Below, one piece after another: positions 34,829 through 44,321 of a stretch of DNA of 64,000 nucleotides. A model generated the notes under the pieces. The model was not told the origin of the DNA. It worked only from the letters and a program-made list of their open reading frames with translations, and made no database searches. Both the position numbers and the translations under genes were made by a program. The stretch covers positions 424,044-488,043 of the forward strand of contig NZ_AUGC01000001.1 in NCBI RefSeq assembly GCF_000426825.1, read 5' to 3'. Origin of the DNA: Thermonema rossianum DSM 10300 (GTDB lineage: Bacteria; Bacteroidota; Bacteroidia; Cytophagales; Thermonemataceae). Numbering within the stretch: position 1 is the first letter of the stretch; the number at the start of each line of letters is the position of its first letter.

Positions 34829-36469
34829 ATGAAAAAACCATTTCGCCTTCTTGTCCTTCTTGCGGTCATTATCCTTAGCGGATATAAGGGCGCACAGGCA
34901 CAGGAAGACAGTCTCCGCCTTTTTAGCCCGTTTGAAACCATACGCACCCATCTCGAGTATCTGCAGCCCGATAATTACGACCCGGACAAAGCGGCGCAGA
35001 CGCTCGATGCCGCCGGCTTGTCGCCCGAGCAAAAACGCCGCTTGGCAATTCAGCTTATTCAGATTTATGACGGCCGCGGTTTGTATGTCGATTTAGAGGC
35101 TATTCCCAATGATCCGAACTACGCCGATTCGCTGACAGGGGAGCACCGCTATGTGCCCTTTCCCGAAGAGCTGCCCGACGTGTATGTGATAAAGAAGGGC
35201 AAGAAGTGGTTGTATTCTGCCAAGACCGTAAAGAAAATACCCCAACTGCATCGCGAAACCTATCCTTTTGGCATAGACCGCTTGCTTGTGTTGATGCCCC
35301 GGCAGGCAGGCAGCCGCTTTTTAGGATTGAGCTACTGGCAGTGGTTGGGACTGGCTTTATTGCTTGTTTTGGCTTTTGTCCTGCACAAAATCTTTGTTTT
35401 CATCATACGAAAAGTGCTTTTGCGCCTGATTATCCGCTGGCGCAAAAAAACACTTGCACAACAGTTGTTGCTGCCTACGGCACGTCCGGCAAGCCTTTTT
35501 TTGGTCTTTCATTTGTTGAAACTGCTTATCCCGGTTCTGCAGCTGCCCATTGGATTGAGCAAGTTTTTAATCCTGGGCGTGCGCATATCCATTGCCGTCT
35601 TTGTTGGCTTTATACTCATCCGGGCGGTCGATTTTCTGAGCATCTACATGCGCCGTTTTGCAGACAAAACCGAATCGAAGCTGGATGATCAACTGGTGCC
35701 TTTGGTAGAGCGCACTTTGAAAGTGCTGGTGTGGGTGGCCATTGGGGTGGCTATCATGAATGTGCTGCGCTTCAATATAGCGGCGGTGCTCACCGGGCTT
35801 TCCATCAGTGGTTTGGCTGTGGCATTGGCTGCCCAAGACACCATCAAAAACCTGTTTGGCTCATTTACCATCTTTGTGGATAAACCCTTCCAAATTGGCG
35901 ATTGGATTGTAGCCGACAAAATAGACGGCACGGTGGAAGAGGTAGGCTTCCGTTCTACCCGTATTCGCACTTTTTACAACTCGTTGATTACCGTGCCCAA
36001 TGGTAAACTGGCAGACATGGTTATTGATAACATGGGGGCACGTATTTACCGCCGTTTTGTGATTCGTTTGAGTGTTACTTATGACACACCGCCCGAGCTG
36101 CTGGAAGCCTATGTGCAAGGCCTGCGCGACCTGGTAACGGCCCATCCCGATACGCGCAAAGATTATTTTCATGTGTATGTCAATGACCTGAGCAGCAGCG
36201 CCATTGAAATCCTTTTCTATGTATTCTTTAAAGTGCCCGATTGGGGCAATGAGCTGCGGGCACGTCACGAGTTGATTTTGGACATGCTGCGCCTGGCAGC
36301 GAAATTGGGCGTACGCTTTGCCTTCCCCACGCAAACCATTCATATCGAAGAAGCCCCGGGGCAAGGCAGCTTGGCGCCACAATACGAAACCGACCCCAAC
36401 GAGTTGCATAAACGTCTGCAAGCCTTTTTTGCAGAGCGATACAATGGGGCAGGAAATAAAAAAGGATAA
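34829..36469 (+). CDS. MscS-family mechanosensitive channel
   Basis: 546 residues from the ATG at 34829, which begins a signal peptide ending AQA; five codons further upstream are open. A periplasmic segment (about 25-155) precedes several membrane helices, and the pore-lining helix region IAAVLTGLSISGLAVALAAQ is followed by the MscS beta domain (IGDWIVADKIDGTVEEVGFR). It opens under membrane tension to release solutes. Confidence 0.9.
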   Translation: MKKPFRLLVLLAVIILSGYKGAQAQEDSLRLFSPFETIRTHLEYLQPDNYDPDKAAQTLDAAGLSPEQKRRLAIQLIQIYDGRGLYVDLEAIPNDPNYADSLTGEHRYVPFPEELPDVYVIKKGKKWLYSAKTVKKIPQLHRETYPFGIDRLLVLMPRQAGSRFLGLSYWQWLGLALLLVLAFVLHKIFVFIIRKVLLRLIIRWRKKTLAQQLLLPTARPASLFLVFHLLKLLIPVLQLPIGLSKFLILGVRISIAVFVGFILIRAVDFLSIYMRRFADKTESKLDDQLVPLVERTLKVLVWVAIGVAIMNVLRFNIAAVLTGLSISGLAVALAAQDTIKNLFGSFTIFVDKPFQIGDWIVADKIDGTVEEVGFRSTRIRTFYNSLITVPNGKLADMVIDNMGARIYRRFVIRLSVTYDTPPELLEAYVQGLRDLVTAHPDTRKDYFHVYVNDLSSSAIEILFYVFFKVPDWGNELRARHELILDMLRLAAKLGVRFAFPTQTIHIEEAPGQGSLAPQYETDPNELHKRLQAFFAERYNGAGNKKG

Positions 36470-36495
36470 AAAGCATAAAGTAAAGAGTAGTTACA

Positions 36496-36530
36496 CAAAA
36501 AGGGGGTACCGTGCACGGTACCCCTTCTTT
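36496..36530. terminator. Palindromic bidirectional terminator
   Basis: A 22-base perfect palindrome (36503-36524, sequence half GGGGTACCGTG) sits between the converging channel and mdh genes, with A-rich DNA on one side and T-rich on the other. Confidence 0.75.
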
Positions 36531-36551
36531 CAATCAAGGCGTGCTTAAGCA

Positions 36552-37493
36552 TTACTGCTTGACACCGGCAATGCGGTCATACACAGCCATTACTTCTGAT
36601 ACTTTCTGGCGCGAAATGTCGAGCAGTTTTTTCTCTTCTTCGTTGAGGCTTACTTCGATGATTTTTTCTACGCCGTTTTTACCCAGCATCACAGGTACAC
36701 CCAAATAGCAGTTGTCGATGCCATACTCGCCTTCCAGCTTCACGCAGCAGGGGAAAATACGGCGTTGGTCGCGGGCAATGGCTTCTACCATCTGAGCAGC
36801 CGCAGCACCCGGGGCATACCATGCCGAAGTGCCCATGAGTTTCACCAATTCGCCACCGCCATGGATGGTGCGTTGCACGATGGCGTCGATGGTCTCTTTG
36901 TCGAGCAATTCGGTAACGGGAATACCGGCTACGGTAGTGTAGCGAGGCAGGGGCACCATGGTATCGCCATGTCCACCCATCAGCAACGCTTGGATGTCTT
37001 TGGGCGAGCAGTTCAGGGCATCGGCCAGGAAAGCACGGTAGCGGGCGGTGTCAAGAATGCCGGCCATGCCAATTACACGTGTGCGGGGGAATTTAGAGGT
37101 TACATGAGCCGCATAGGTCATGACATCCAGCGGGTTCGATACCACAATGATGATGGCGTTGGGCGAATGCTTAATGACATTCTCGGTAACGCTGCTTACA
37201 ATCTTGGCGTTCACCTCGATGAGGTCATCGCGGCTCATGCCCGGCTTGCGCGGCATGCCCGAAGTGATGACTACCACATCTGAATTGGCAGTACGGCTAT
37301 AGTCATTGGTTACACCTATGGTGCGGGTGTCGTAGAGGGTAATAGGCGCTTTTTGCCAGATATCCAGGGCTTTGCCTTCGGCTACCCCTTCTTTAATGTC
37401 CAGAAGTACTACCTCGTTGGCGATTTCGCGGTAAGCCAATACGTCGGCGCAGGTAGCACCTACGTTTCCGGCACCTATAACTGTTACTTTCAT
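36552..37493 (-). CDS. mdh: Malate dehydrogenase
   Basis: 313 residues. It interconverts malate and oxaloacetate with NAD. The Rossmann motif VIGAGNVGATCADVLA, substrate-binding arginines in MPRKPGMSRDDL and the catalytic histidine in GGHGDTMVPL identify the LDH-like malate dehydrogenase type. It lies alone with a terminator after it and a 318-base gene-free stretch before it. Confidence 0.95.
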   Translation of the reverse strand: MKVTVIGAGNVGATCADVLAYREIANEVVLLDIKEGVAEGKALDIWQKAPITLYDTRTIGVTNDYSRTANSDVVVITSGMPRKPGMSRDDLIEVNAKIVSSVTENVIKHSPNAIIIVVSNPLDVMTYAAHVTSKFPRTRVIGMAGILDTARYRAFLADALNCSPKDIQALLMGGHGDTMVPLPRYTTVAGIPVTELLDKETIDAIVQRTIHGGGELVKLMGTSAWYAPGAAAAQMVEAIARDQRRIFPCCVKLEGEYGIDNCYLGVPVMLGKNGVEKIIEVSLNEEEKKLLDISRQKVSEVMAVYDRIAGVKQ

Positions 37494-37811
37494 AAGAACG
37501 TGAATTTTAATTGTAAGACATGAACCAAAGGTTGGTGTGGTAAATTTAGCAAAATCCTGTTATCTGCCCCTTGATGTCCTGTAAAAGATGCTTTTTTGTT
37601 GAGCCCTTTGACTCTTAAAGCCCCGCAGATGCCATGAAAGTATCATGGATGCAACACAAAGCACAATACTGTTTTTTAAGTACTTTCCATCGTTATTCAG
37701 AGGGTTATAAACAATAAAATTTGTGTAAGTTTGCCTATGTCCTATACTTATTCTGATATTTTTTGGGATAAAATTTAGTATGCAAGCATAATAATTTATT
37801 AAATTTGGGCT
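37494..37811. other. Intergenic region with promoters
   Basis: 318 bases between divergent mdh and marR. I see promoter-like elements on the marR side and a small palindrome (CCATGA, 37632-37637, with TCATGG, 37643-37648) that might bind a regulator. No RNA gene or reading frame is supported. Confidence 0.4.
37726..37807 (+). promoter_or_regulatory. Candidate promoters of the MarR-beta-oxidation operon
   Basis: Two exact -7 elements are present: TAAGTTTG (37726-37733) and TAAATTTG (37800-37807). The second would start transcription almost at the ATG at 37812, giving a leaderless message; the first gives a ~70-base leader. Neither has a clear TTG at -33. Confidence 0.4.
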
Positions 37812-38273
37812 ATGATTGATACAAAGGTGAAATTACCCCGGGAAGAAACCATCGACTACAACATCAAGACGGCATGGCATGCCATAGCACGCATGTATAA
37901 TGCCGAGGCGGTGAAATACGGCATTACCACCTCTATAGGCTACATATTGCTGAACATAGACGAAGAGGAGGGAACGCCTGCCACCAAAATAGCGCCGCTG
38001 TTCGGTTTGGAAGCCCGTAGCATTACGCGCACACTCAAAAAAATGGAAGAGGACGGTTTGATTATGCGTAAGCAAGACGAAGTGGATCGCCGTTATGTGC
38101 GCATATGTTTGACACCCAAAGGGCGGGAGAAGAAAGAGGTAGCCCGCCGTGTGGTGCGTCAGTTCAATTTTGCGGTACGGGAACGCGTGCCTGCCGAAAA
38201 GCTGCAGGTTTTCTTTGAAGTGATTCGTACCGTTATGCAGGTCGTCGATGAATTTTCGATTCAATCATCATAA
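37812..38273 (+). CDS. MarR-family regulator
   Basis: 153 residues with a winged helix-turn-helix: TKIAPLFGLEARSITRTLKKMEEDGLIMRKQDEVDRR. It precedes the fatty-acid oxidation genes by 41 bases, so it probably controls them in response to a fatty acyl ligand. The ligand is inferred only from the neighbours. Confidence 0.88.
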   Translation: MIDTKVKLPREETIDYNIKTAWHAIARMYNAEAVKYGITTSIGYILLNIDEEEGTPATKIAPLFGLEARSITRTLKKMEEDGLIMRKQDEVDRRYVRICLTPKGREKKEVARRVVRQFNFAVRERVPAEKLQVFFEVIRTVMQVVDEFSIQSS

Positions 38274-38314
38274 AAAAATTTCAACTTGTCTTTTCACAAA
38301 AACAAAATAAAACT

Positions 38315-40762
38315 ATGGAAACAGCCTTAGAAAAAAGCAAACAAGCCACTTGGCTGCGCCCTTCTGAGCGCCGCCGCATTCGTAAGGTAGCCGTATTGGG
38401 CGCCGGAGTGATGGGCAGTGGCATCGCTTGCCATTTCGCGAATATAGGAGTAGAAGTATTGTTGCTGGATATTGTACCCCGTGAATTAACCGAAGCCGAG
38501 AAGGCAAAGGGCTTGACCCTGCAAGACAAAGTGGTGCGCAACCGCCAGGTAACCGAGCTCTTCCAAAAAGCGGTACAATCGAAACCTGCCCCCTTGTATG
38601 CAAAAAAATATGCCGAGCGCATCACCTTGGGCAATATGGAAGACGATATGGCAAAAATTGCCGATTGCGACTGGGTGATAGAAGTAGTGGTAGAGCGCTT
38701 GGACATTAAGAAAAAGGTGTTCGAGCAGGTAGAAAAATACCGCAAGCCCGGCACCTTGGTGACTTCAAACACTTCGGGTATTCCTATCCACCTGATGTTG
38801 GAAGGGCGCAGCGATGACTTTGCAGCGCACTTCTGCGGCACGCACTTCTTCAACCCGCCGCGCTATTTGCCCCTCTTGGAAATCATTCCTACCGACCGTA
38901 CCAAGCCGGAAGTAGTGGAGTTCCTGATGGACTACGGTCGCCGCTTCTTGGGCAAAACCACCGTGTTGTGTAAAGATACGCCTGCCTTCATTGCCAACCG
39001 TGTGGGTGTGTTCGCCATTATGGATGCCCTGCATATTATTGAAGAAATGGGCTTGAAGGTAGAAGAAGTAGATAAGCTGACAGGTCCGGTGTTGGGACGC
39101 CCCAAGTCGGCTACTTTCCGTACGTTGGATGTTGTGGGCTTGGATACTATGATTTTGGTAGCCAGCAACTTGTATGAGGCTGTGCCGCACGACGAGCGCC
39201 GCGAGTCCTTCAAGCTGCCCAAAGTGCTGAAGGCTTTGCAAGAAAAAGGATGGCTGGGCGAAAAGAGCGGACAAGGCTTCTATAAGAAAGTAAAAACAGA
39301 CAAAGGAAAAGAAATCTTAGCGCTCGACTTTGCTACCTTGGACTACCGTCCGCAAGAAAAAGTGAAGTTCGAAACCTTGGATGCCACCAAAGCTATCGAC
39401 GACCTCGCCAAGCGCTTCAAAGTATTGGTGAATGGTAAAGACAAAGCCGGCGAGTTCTACCGCAAAACTTTCGCCAGCTTGTTTGCCTATGTGTCGCATC
39501 GTATTCCCGAAATTGCCGACGAGCTTTACAAAATAGACGATGCCGTTTGTGCCGGCTTCGGGTGGAAGATGGGTCCCTTTGCCACTTGGGATGCCATAGG
39601 AGTAGAGGAAGGCGTGAAGCTCATCGAAGCGCAAGGACTGACGGTAGCCCAGTGGGTAAAAGACATGCTGGCAGCAGGCTTCACCTCATTCTATAAAGTA
39701 GAAGGTGGTCGCAAGCTTTATTACGACGTCAACAGCAAGTCTTACCAGCCGATTCCGGGTACCGAGAACTTCATTATTCTCGAAAACTACAGCAGCAATA
39801 TCATTTGGAACAACCCGGGCACCACGCTCTACGATATTGGCGATGGGGTGTATTGCCTGGAGATGCACACCAAGATGAATGCCATCGGTGCCGAAATCAT
39901 TCAAGGGTTGAATTATGCCGTGGAGCGTGCCGAAAAAGAAGCCCGTGGCTTGGTGATTACTGCCCGTGGCGACAACTTCTCGGCAGGTGCCAACCTGGCT
40001 ATGTTGTTCATGTATGCCGTGGAGCAAGACTGGGACGAAATCAATATGATGATTGCCCAGTTCCAAAATACCATGATGCGTCTGCGCTATTCGGCCATAC
40101 CGGTAGTAAGCACCCCCTTTGGCTTGACTTTGGGCGGCGGCTGCGAGCTGAACTTGCATGCTGACCACGTGCAAGCACATGCCGAGACCTACATGGGCTT
40201 GGTAGAAGTGGGCGTCGGCTTGATTCCTGCCGGCGGAGGCACCAAAGAAATGGCGCTGCGCTTGTCTGATTCTCTGCAAGAAGGCGATGTGGAACTGAAC
40301 CGCTTGCAAAATACCCTGATGAACATAGCCATGGCGAAGGTATCTACTTCGGCAGTAGAAGCTTACGACCTGGGCTATTTGCGCCCCTCGGATGCCATCA
40401 CCACCAGCCGTGCGCATCTGATAGGCGATGCCAAAGCCAAGGTGATAGAGCTGGCAGACCGCGGTTATGTACAGCCTATCCGCCGCAAAGATATTAAGGT
40501 GCAAGGACGCACCGGCTTGGCTCTGATTAAAGCCGGCTTGCATGGCATGTGGCGTGGGCACTACATCTCTGACCACGACAAAAAAGTGGTAGATAAGCTG
40601 GGATATGTGCTTTGCGGTGGCGACCTGTCGAGCCCGCAGTTGGTATCGGAGCAGTACCTGCTCGACCTGGAGCGTGAAGCTTTCTTGTCGTTGTGTGGTG
40701 AGAAGAAGACACTGGAGCGTATTCAGGCAGTGTTGACTACCGGCAGACCCATACGCAACTAA
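38315..40762 (+). CDS. 3-hydroxyacyl-CoA dehydrogenase / enoyl-CoA hydratase (FadN-like)
   Basis: 815 residues. The N-terminal part is a hydroxyacyl-CoA dehydrogenase with NAD motif VLGAGVMGSGIACHF and the CGTHFFNPP and RVGVF segments. The C-terminal ~300 residues are a crotonase domain (ARGDNFSAGANLA; VGVGLIPAGGGTKEMALR). The order dehydrogenase-then-hydratase is that of Bacillus FadN rather than E. coli FadB or FadJ. It performs two middle steps of fatty acid beta-oxidation in the cytoplasm. The thiolase gene follows 101 bases later. Confidence 0.93.
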   Translation: METALEKSKQATWLRPSERRRIRKVAVLGAGVMGSGIACHFANIGVEVLLLDIVPRELTEAEKAKGLTLQDKVVRNRQVTELFQKAVQSKPAPLYAKKYAERITLGNMEDDMAKIADCDWVIEVVVERLDIKKKVFEQVEKYRKPGTLVTSNTSGIPIHLMLEGRSDDFAAHFCGTHFFNPPRYLPLLEIIPTDRTKPEVVEFLMDYGRRFLGKTTVLCKDTPAFIANRVGVFAIMDALHIIEEMGLKVEEVDKLTGPVLGRPKSATFRTLDVVGLDTMILVASNLYEAVPHDERRESFKLPKVLKALQEKGWLGEKSGQGFYKKVKTDKGKEILALDFATLDYRPQEKVKFETLDATKAIDDLAKRFKVLVNGKDKAGEFYRKTFASLFAYVSHRIPEIADELYKIDDAVCAGFGWKMGPFATWDAIGVEEGVKLIEAQGLTVAQWVKDMLAAGFTSFYKVEGGRKLYYDVNSKSYQPIPGTENFIILENYSSNIIWNNPGTTLYDIGDGVYCLEMHTKMNAIGAEIIQGLNYAVERAEKEARGLVITARGDNFSAGANLAMLFMYAVEQDWDEINMMIAQFQNTMMRLRYSAIPVVSTPFGLTLGGGCELNLHADHVQAHAETYMGLVEVGVGLIPAGGGTKEMALRLSDSLQEGDVELNRLQNTLMNIAMAKVSTSAVEAYDLGYLRPSDAITTSRAHLIGDAKAKVIELADRGYVQPIRRKDIKVQGRTGLALIKAGLHGMWRGHYISDHDKKVVDKLGYVLCGGDLSSPQLVSEQYLLDLEREAFLSLCGEKKTLERIQAVLTTGRPIRN

Positions 40763-40863
40763 ACCGATACCCGTAGGGCGGCGGTGTGGAGCCGGTACCA
40801 CATGGCCGCACCTTTTACAAAGACTTATTTTTAAAAGTTTTCAAAACCAAAAAGCAAACAATT

Positions 40864-42039
40864 ATGAACGCATATATTGTAGCAGGCTATCGTACCGCTG
40901 TAGGTAAAGCCAAAAAAGGCGGGTTCCGCTTCATGCGCCCCGATGACCTGGCAGCCAAGGTCATCAAACACTTGGTAGGCTCGGTGCCTGCCCTCGACCC
41001 CAAGCGCATCGACGATGTGATTGTAGGGTGTGCTATCCCCGAAGCCGAACAAGGCATGCAAATGGGGCGTATGATTTCGCTCTTGTCCTTGCCTATTGAT
41101 GTGCCCGGCTTCGTATTGAACCGCTACTGTGGTTCCGGCCTGGAAGCTATTGCACTGGCAGCCCAGCGCATCCATTCCGGACAAGCCGACTGCATCGTGG
41201 CCGGCGGGGCAGAGTCTATGTCTTTGGTGCCTATGATGGGCTGGAAAACTGCCTTGAACTATGAAGTGGCTTCGGCGCATGCCGACTACTATTTGAGCAT
41301 GGGGCTAACCGCCGAGCAAGTAGCCAAAGACTACAACATTTCGCGCGAAGACCAAGACCGTTTCTCTTATGAATCGCACCAAAAAGCGATAAAAGCCATT
41401 GAAAACGGTTTATTCAAAGATGAAATCGTGCCCGTAGAGGTAGAAGAGACCTTTGTGGACGAGAACGGCAAAAAACAAAAACGCAGCTGGGTGGTAGATA
41501 CCGACGAAGGACCGCGCAAAGACACCAATCTGGAAGCTTTGGCAAAGCTGCGCCCCGTGTTTGCTGCCGATGGATGTGTGACGGCCGGCAACTCTTCGCA
41601 AACATCTGATGGTGCTGCTTTTGTGCTGGTAATGTCTGAAAAGATGGTGAATGAGCTGGGCTTGAAACCCATTGCGCGCATGGTGTCGTATGCCGCCGCA
41701 GGCGTAGAGCCCCGCATCATGGGGATTGGTCCGGTGGCTGCCGTACCCAAAGCATTGGAAAAAGCAGGACTGAAGCTAAGCGATATTGAGCAAATAGAGC
41801 TGAACGAAGCCTTTGCCGCTCAGTCTTTGGCTGTTATCCGGGCATTGGACCTGAACCCCGACATTGTGAACGTCAATGGTGGTGCCATTGCTTTGGGACA
41901 CCCCTTGGGTTGCACCGGCGCCAAATTGACCGTGCAGCTCTTGAACGAGATGCGTCGCCGCAAACAAAAATATGGTATGGTTACTGCCTGTGTGGGCGGT
42001 GGGCAAGGGGTTGCCGGCATTTATGAGTTGTTGAATTAG
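40864..42039 (+). CDS. Acetyl-CoA acyltransferase (thiolase)
   Basis: 391 residues from the ATG at 40864; the frame is open 26 codons further but those codons have no homology. The acyl-accepting cysteine lies in [11 protein letters not shown], and the catalytic His and Cys in [19 protein letters not shown] and CVGGGQG. It cleaves 3-ketoacyl-CoA in beta-oxidation, together with the FadN-like enzyme encoded before it. A strong terminator follows. Confidence 0.95.
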   Translation: MNAYIVAGYRTAVGKAKKGGFRFMRPDDLAAKVIKHLVGSVPALDPKRIDDVIVGCAIPEAEQGMQMGRMISLLSLPIDVPGFVLNRYCGSGLEAIALAAQRIHSGQADCIVAGGAESMSLVPMMGWKTALNYEVASAHADYYLSMGLTAEQVAKDYNISREDQDRFSYESHQKAIKAIENGLFKDEIVPVEVEETFVDENGKKQKRSWVVDTDEGPRKDTNLEALAKLRPVFAADGCVTAGNSSQTSDGAAFVLVMSEKMVNELGLKPIARMVSYAAAGVEPRIMGIGPVAAVPKALEKAGLKLSDIEQIELNEAFAAQSLAVIRALDLNPDIVNVNGGAIALGHPLGCTGAKLTVQLLNEMRRRKQKYGMVTACVGGGQGVAGIYELLN

Positions 42040-42067
42040 TGCCCGTGAACCTTTTGATATTTCCGGA

Positions 42068-42098
42068 AACGGCAGCCTTCACCGGCTGCCGTTTTTTT
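42068..42098 (+). terminator. Rho-independent terminator
   Basis: AACGGCAGCC (42068-42077) pairs with GGCTGCCGTT (42084-42093), followed by a T run. It closes the beta-oxidation operon and marks the left edge of the CRISPR-related island. Confidence 0.9.
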
Positions 42099-42196
42099 GC
42101 TTTAGCTGATTTTTTGCCGTTTGCAAGCTTGTAAGAACAGGGAGGCTTTATTATTTTCTTTCATCTTTGAGTACCAACTAAAAACAATTAAAAAAG

Positions 42197-43519
42197 ATGA
42201 AGGCACCCGGAAAAATACAAACCCCTTTGTACTTCCTCTCTTTTTTGGGCACGAGCGATTATGTGCCCTGCCATTATGTGTTCAACAAGGGCAGTGAAGC
42301 GGAGTTCTGTTCTTCCTTGGTGAAATATACCCAAGAGGCAGTGTTGGAAGCCAAAGCAAATGAAGTCGATAAAATCGTGATTTTCTTGACCGGCATGGCG
42401 CGCAGCAGAAATTGGGAAGGAGAAGGCAAGCTGAAAGAACGCCTGCAAAATATGGGATATGACGAATCGAAGATAAAAGAAGTGGATGTGCCCGATGGCT
42501 TTAGCCGCGATCAGCTGCTGGGTATTTTTGAAGCCTTTATCCAAGCGGTGGAACCCGGAGCCCGCATCATCATGGATGTGACCCATGCCTTCCGTTCCTT
42601 GCCTTTGCTTTCCATTACTTCGCTCAACTACCTGAAATCTTTGCAAAACGTAGCAATAGAAGGCATTTACTATGGTGCCTTTGAAGCACTGGGGGCGCCA
42701 AACAATGTGAGGCAGATGAAAGAGGAAGAGCGAAAGGCAGAGATGATTGATTTGCTGGTGTTGAATGCCTTGCAAGAGTGGGCAACAGCGGTGCGTGTCT
42801 TGATGCAGTATGGCAATCCGGAGCTGTTGGTGGCGCTTACCGAAAACGAAATCAGGCCTGTATTGGCACGAACCAAAGGCAAAGACCCGGATGCTGCCGC
42901 TCTACGTGAGGTGAATAAATTCATAGAAAAAGCCTTTGCCACGGTGCGTTTCGTGCGTTTGCAGGAGGTTTATGCCATGAAAGGGGCAGACAAAGCCAAA
43001 AAAGCATTGGCTCAAGTCGTTAGCAATCAGGGCGTATTGCCCCCTTTGCGCCCCTTGCTCGAAGAGCTCAAAAAACTGATTGACGGTTTGCAGGAAAACA
43101 GCTTAAACAATGCGTGGGTCGTGTTGGATTGGTGCTTGCGGTATGAGTGGTATGCCATTGGAATCAACATCTTGTGCGAACACCTGCTGTCAGTCATATT
43201 GGCGGCGCATGAAAAAGACTATAAAGACAAAGAATTGCGAACCATCTTGTCGAGTGCATTCAGCATACAACACAATAATATTCCGGAAGGGAAGTGGAAG
43301 GTGAGCCGTCCGGAGCTGGTGAAAGAAATGCTTGAATGGGATGAACTACAAAACGAGGACTTGGTCCGGTTCTTTGTTGAAAAATTAGCGACGCTGCGCA
43401 ATGACGTACAACACGCCGGCATGCGCGAAAATCCTGCAAAAGATAGCAAAATACGCGACAACTTTAAGGCTCTGTTAGAGGGTGCCAAGCAGTTTTTGCT
43501 CGTGGATGTACAAAGCTAA
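42197..43519 (+). CDS. CARF-HEPN ribonuclease, Csx1/TM1812 type
   Basis: 440 residues. The N-terminal half is a Rossmann-like CARF domain with the DxTH signature (DVTH, 127-130, within MDVTHAFRSLP) used to bind cyclic oligoadenylate. The C-terminal part is helical and contains RNDVQH (401-406), the RxxxxH of HEPN ribonucleases. Csx1-type enzymes are activated by cyclic oligoadenylate from Cas10 and cut RNA nonspecifically. It stands 12-20 kb from the cas operon on the same island, with its own leader region. The small helical gene follows 56 bases downstream. Confidence 0.88.
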   Translation: MKAPGKIQTPLYFLSFLGTSDYVPCHYVFNKGSEAEFCSSLVKYTQEAVLEAKANEVDKIVIFLTGMARSRNWEGEGKLKERLQNMGYDESKIKEVDVPDGFSRDQLLGIFEAFIQAVEPGARIIMDVTHAFRSLPLLSITSLNYLKSLQNVAIEGIYYGAFEALGAPNNVRQMKEEERKAEMIDLLVLNALQEWATAVRVLMQYGNPELLVALTENEIRPVLARTKGKDPDAAALREVNKFIEKAFATVRFVRLQEVYAMKGADKAKKALAQVVSNQGVLPPLRPLLEELKKLIDGLQENSLNNAWVVLDWCLRYEWYAIGINILCEHLLSVILAAHEKDYKDKELRTILSSAFSIQHNNIPEGKWKVSRPELVKEMLEWDELQNEDLVRFFVEKLATLRNDVQHAGMRENPAKDSKIRDNFKALLEGAKQFLLVDVQS

Positions 43520-43575
43520 AAGTAAATTATTGATAAAAAGCAGATATAAATAACAAAAACAAAACTGCATATATT

Positions 43576-43803
43576 ATGAATAGAGACGGAAGAAGGAGGC
43601 TGAAAAAAGTAGTGGATTTGCTTTCCCATTGTGAAAGCATTATTCAAGAATTGTATGATGAAGAAGAAGAGAAACTGATGAATTTACCGGAAGGGTTGGA
43701 AAACTCACGGTTGGCAGACAGCTTACAAAAGAGTATGGACGAATTGGATGAGCTCCTGCCTGAGTTCGACAACTTAAAAGATTTGGTCAAGCGACTTTGC
43801 TAA
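43576..43803 (+). CDS. Small helical acidic protein
   Basis: 75 residues, mostly helix (LLSHCESIIQELYDEEEE; LQKSMDELDELLPEFDNL) and acidic. No family is recognised. Its place directly after the Csx1-type gene and before a terminator suggests a partner or regulator of that ribonuclease, which is only inference. Confidence 0.55.
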   Translation: MNRDGRRRLKKVVDLLSHCESIIQELYDEEEEKLMNLPEGLENSRLADSLQKSMDELDELLPEFDNLKDLVKRLC

Positions 43804-43815
43804 ACGGGTGTATCG

Positions 43816-43857
43816 AGGGCAGAGGCAAGTAGCATGCCCTGCCCTTGTTTTTTTAGT
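43816..43857 (+). terminator. Rho-independent terminator
   Basis: AGGGCAGAGGCA (43816-43827) pairs with TGCCCTGCCCT (43835-43845) with one bulge, then a T tract. Confidence 0.7.
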
Positions 43858-43884
43858 TCTTAATAAGAAAACAAACGTCTGTTT

Positions 43885-44262
43885 ATGAATGAGCAAGCGT
43901 CTAAAAAGTATTTAATTAACCTGAGCAACCATCCTTTTGCAGGTTGGGGCGAAGCGCAAAAACAAGCCGCCATCAAGGAATTTGGCGAAGTGGAAGATAT
44001 GCCTTTCCCGGAAATTCCGCCGCACTGGAGTATAGAGGAAGTGAGCCGCTTGGCGGAAGAAACAGCACGGCAGCTTGTACAGCGGCAGCCATCGGCAGTC
44101 CACCTTGCCGGTGAATTTACCTTTTGCTACCAGCTGGCGAAACGCCTCGAGGCCGCCGGCATACGTTGTGTGGTGGCTACCAGCCGCCGTATGGTGCAGC
44201 AGCTGGCTGACAATCGCAAAGAAATCCGTTTCGAGTTTGTGCGTTTCCGGGATTACTACTGA
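43885..44262 (+). CDS. Rossmann-like CRISPR-neighbour protein
   Basis: 125 residues in a regular strand-helix pattern: YLINLSNHPFAGW at the start, VEDMPFPEIPPHW, then VHLAGEFTFCYQLAKRLEAAGI, VVATSRR and FVRFRDYY at the end. Glycine in VHLAGE and the two-layer pattern resemble CARF-like or ring-nuclease folds that bind or degrade cyclic oligoadenylate. I recall similar small proteins beside type III CRISPR loci but cannot assign a family name. Acting as an off-switch for the Csx1-type RNase is a hypothesis only. Confidence 0.45.
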   Translation: MNEQASKKYLINLSNHPFAGWGEAQKQAAIKEFGEVEDMPFPEIPPHWSIEEVSRLAEETARQLVQRQPSAVHLAGEFTFCYQLAKRLEAAGIRCVVATSRRMVQQLADNRKEIRFEFVRFRDYY

Positions 44263-44321
44263 GACTTCGTTTGTATCCGGAAGCCGGCAGAAGGCGACCT
44301 TCTTACACTGGCGGACACAGC

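Noticed and set aside
39686..40801. A 371-codon minus-strand frame opposite the beta-oxidation gene
   Set aside because: It is an antisense reading of the FadN-like hydratase part; the plus strand has motifs and codon use of a real gene.
42197..43519. Calling the ribonuclease Csm6
   Set aside because: The DxTH-type CARF signature and overall layout fit Csx1/TM1812 better.
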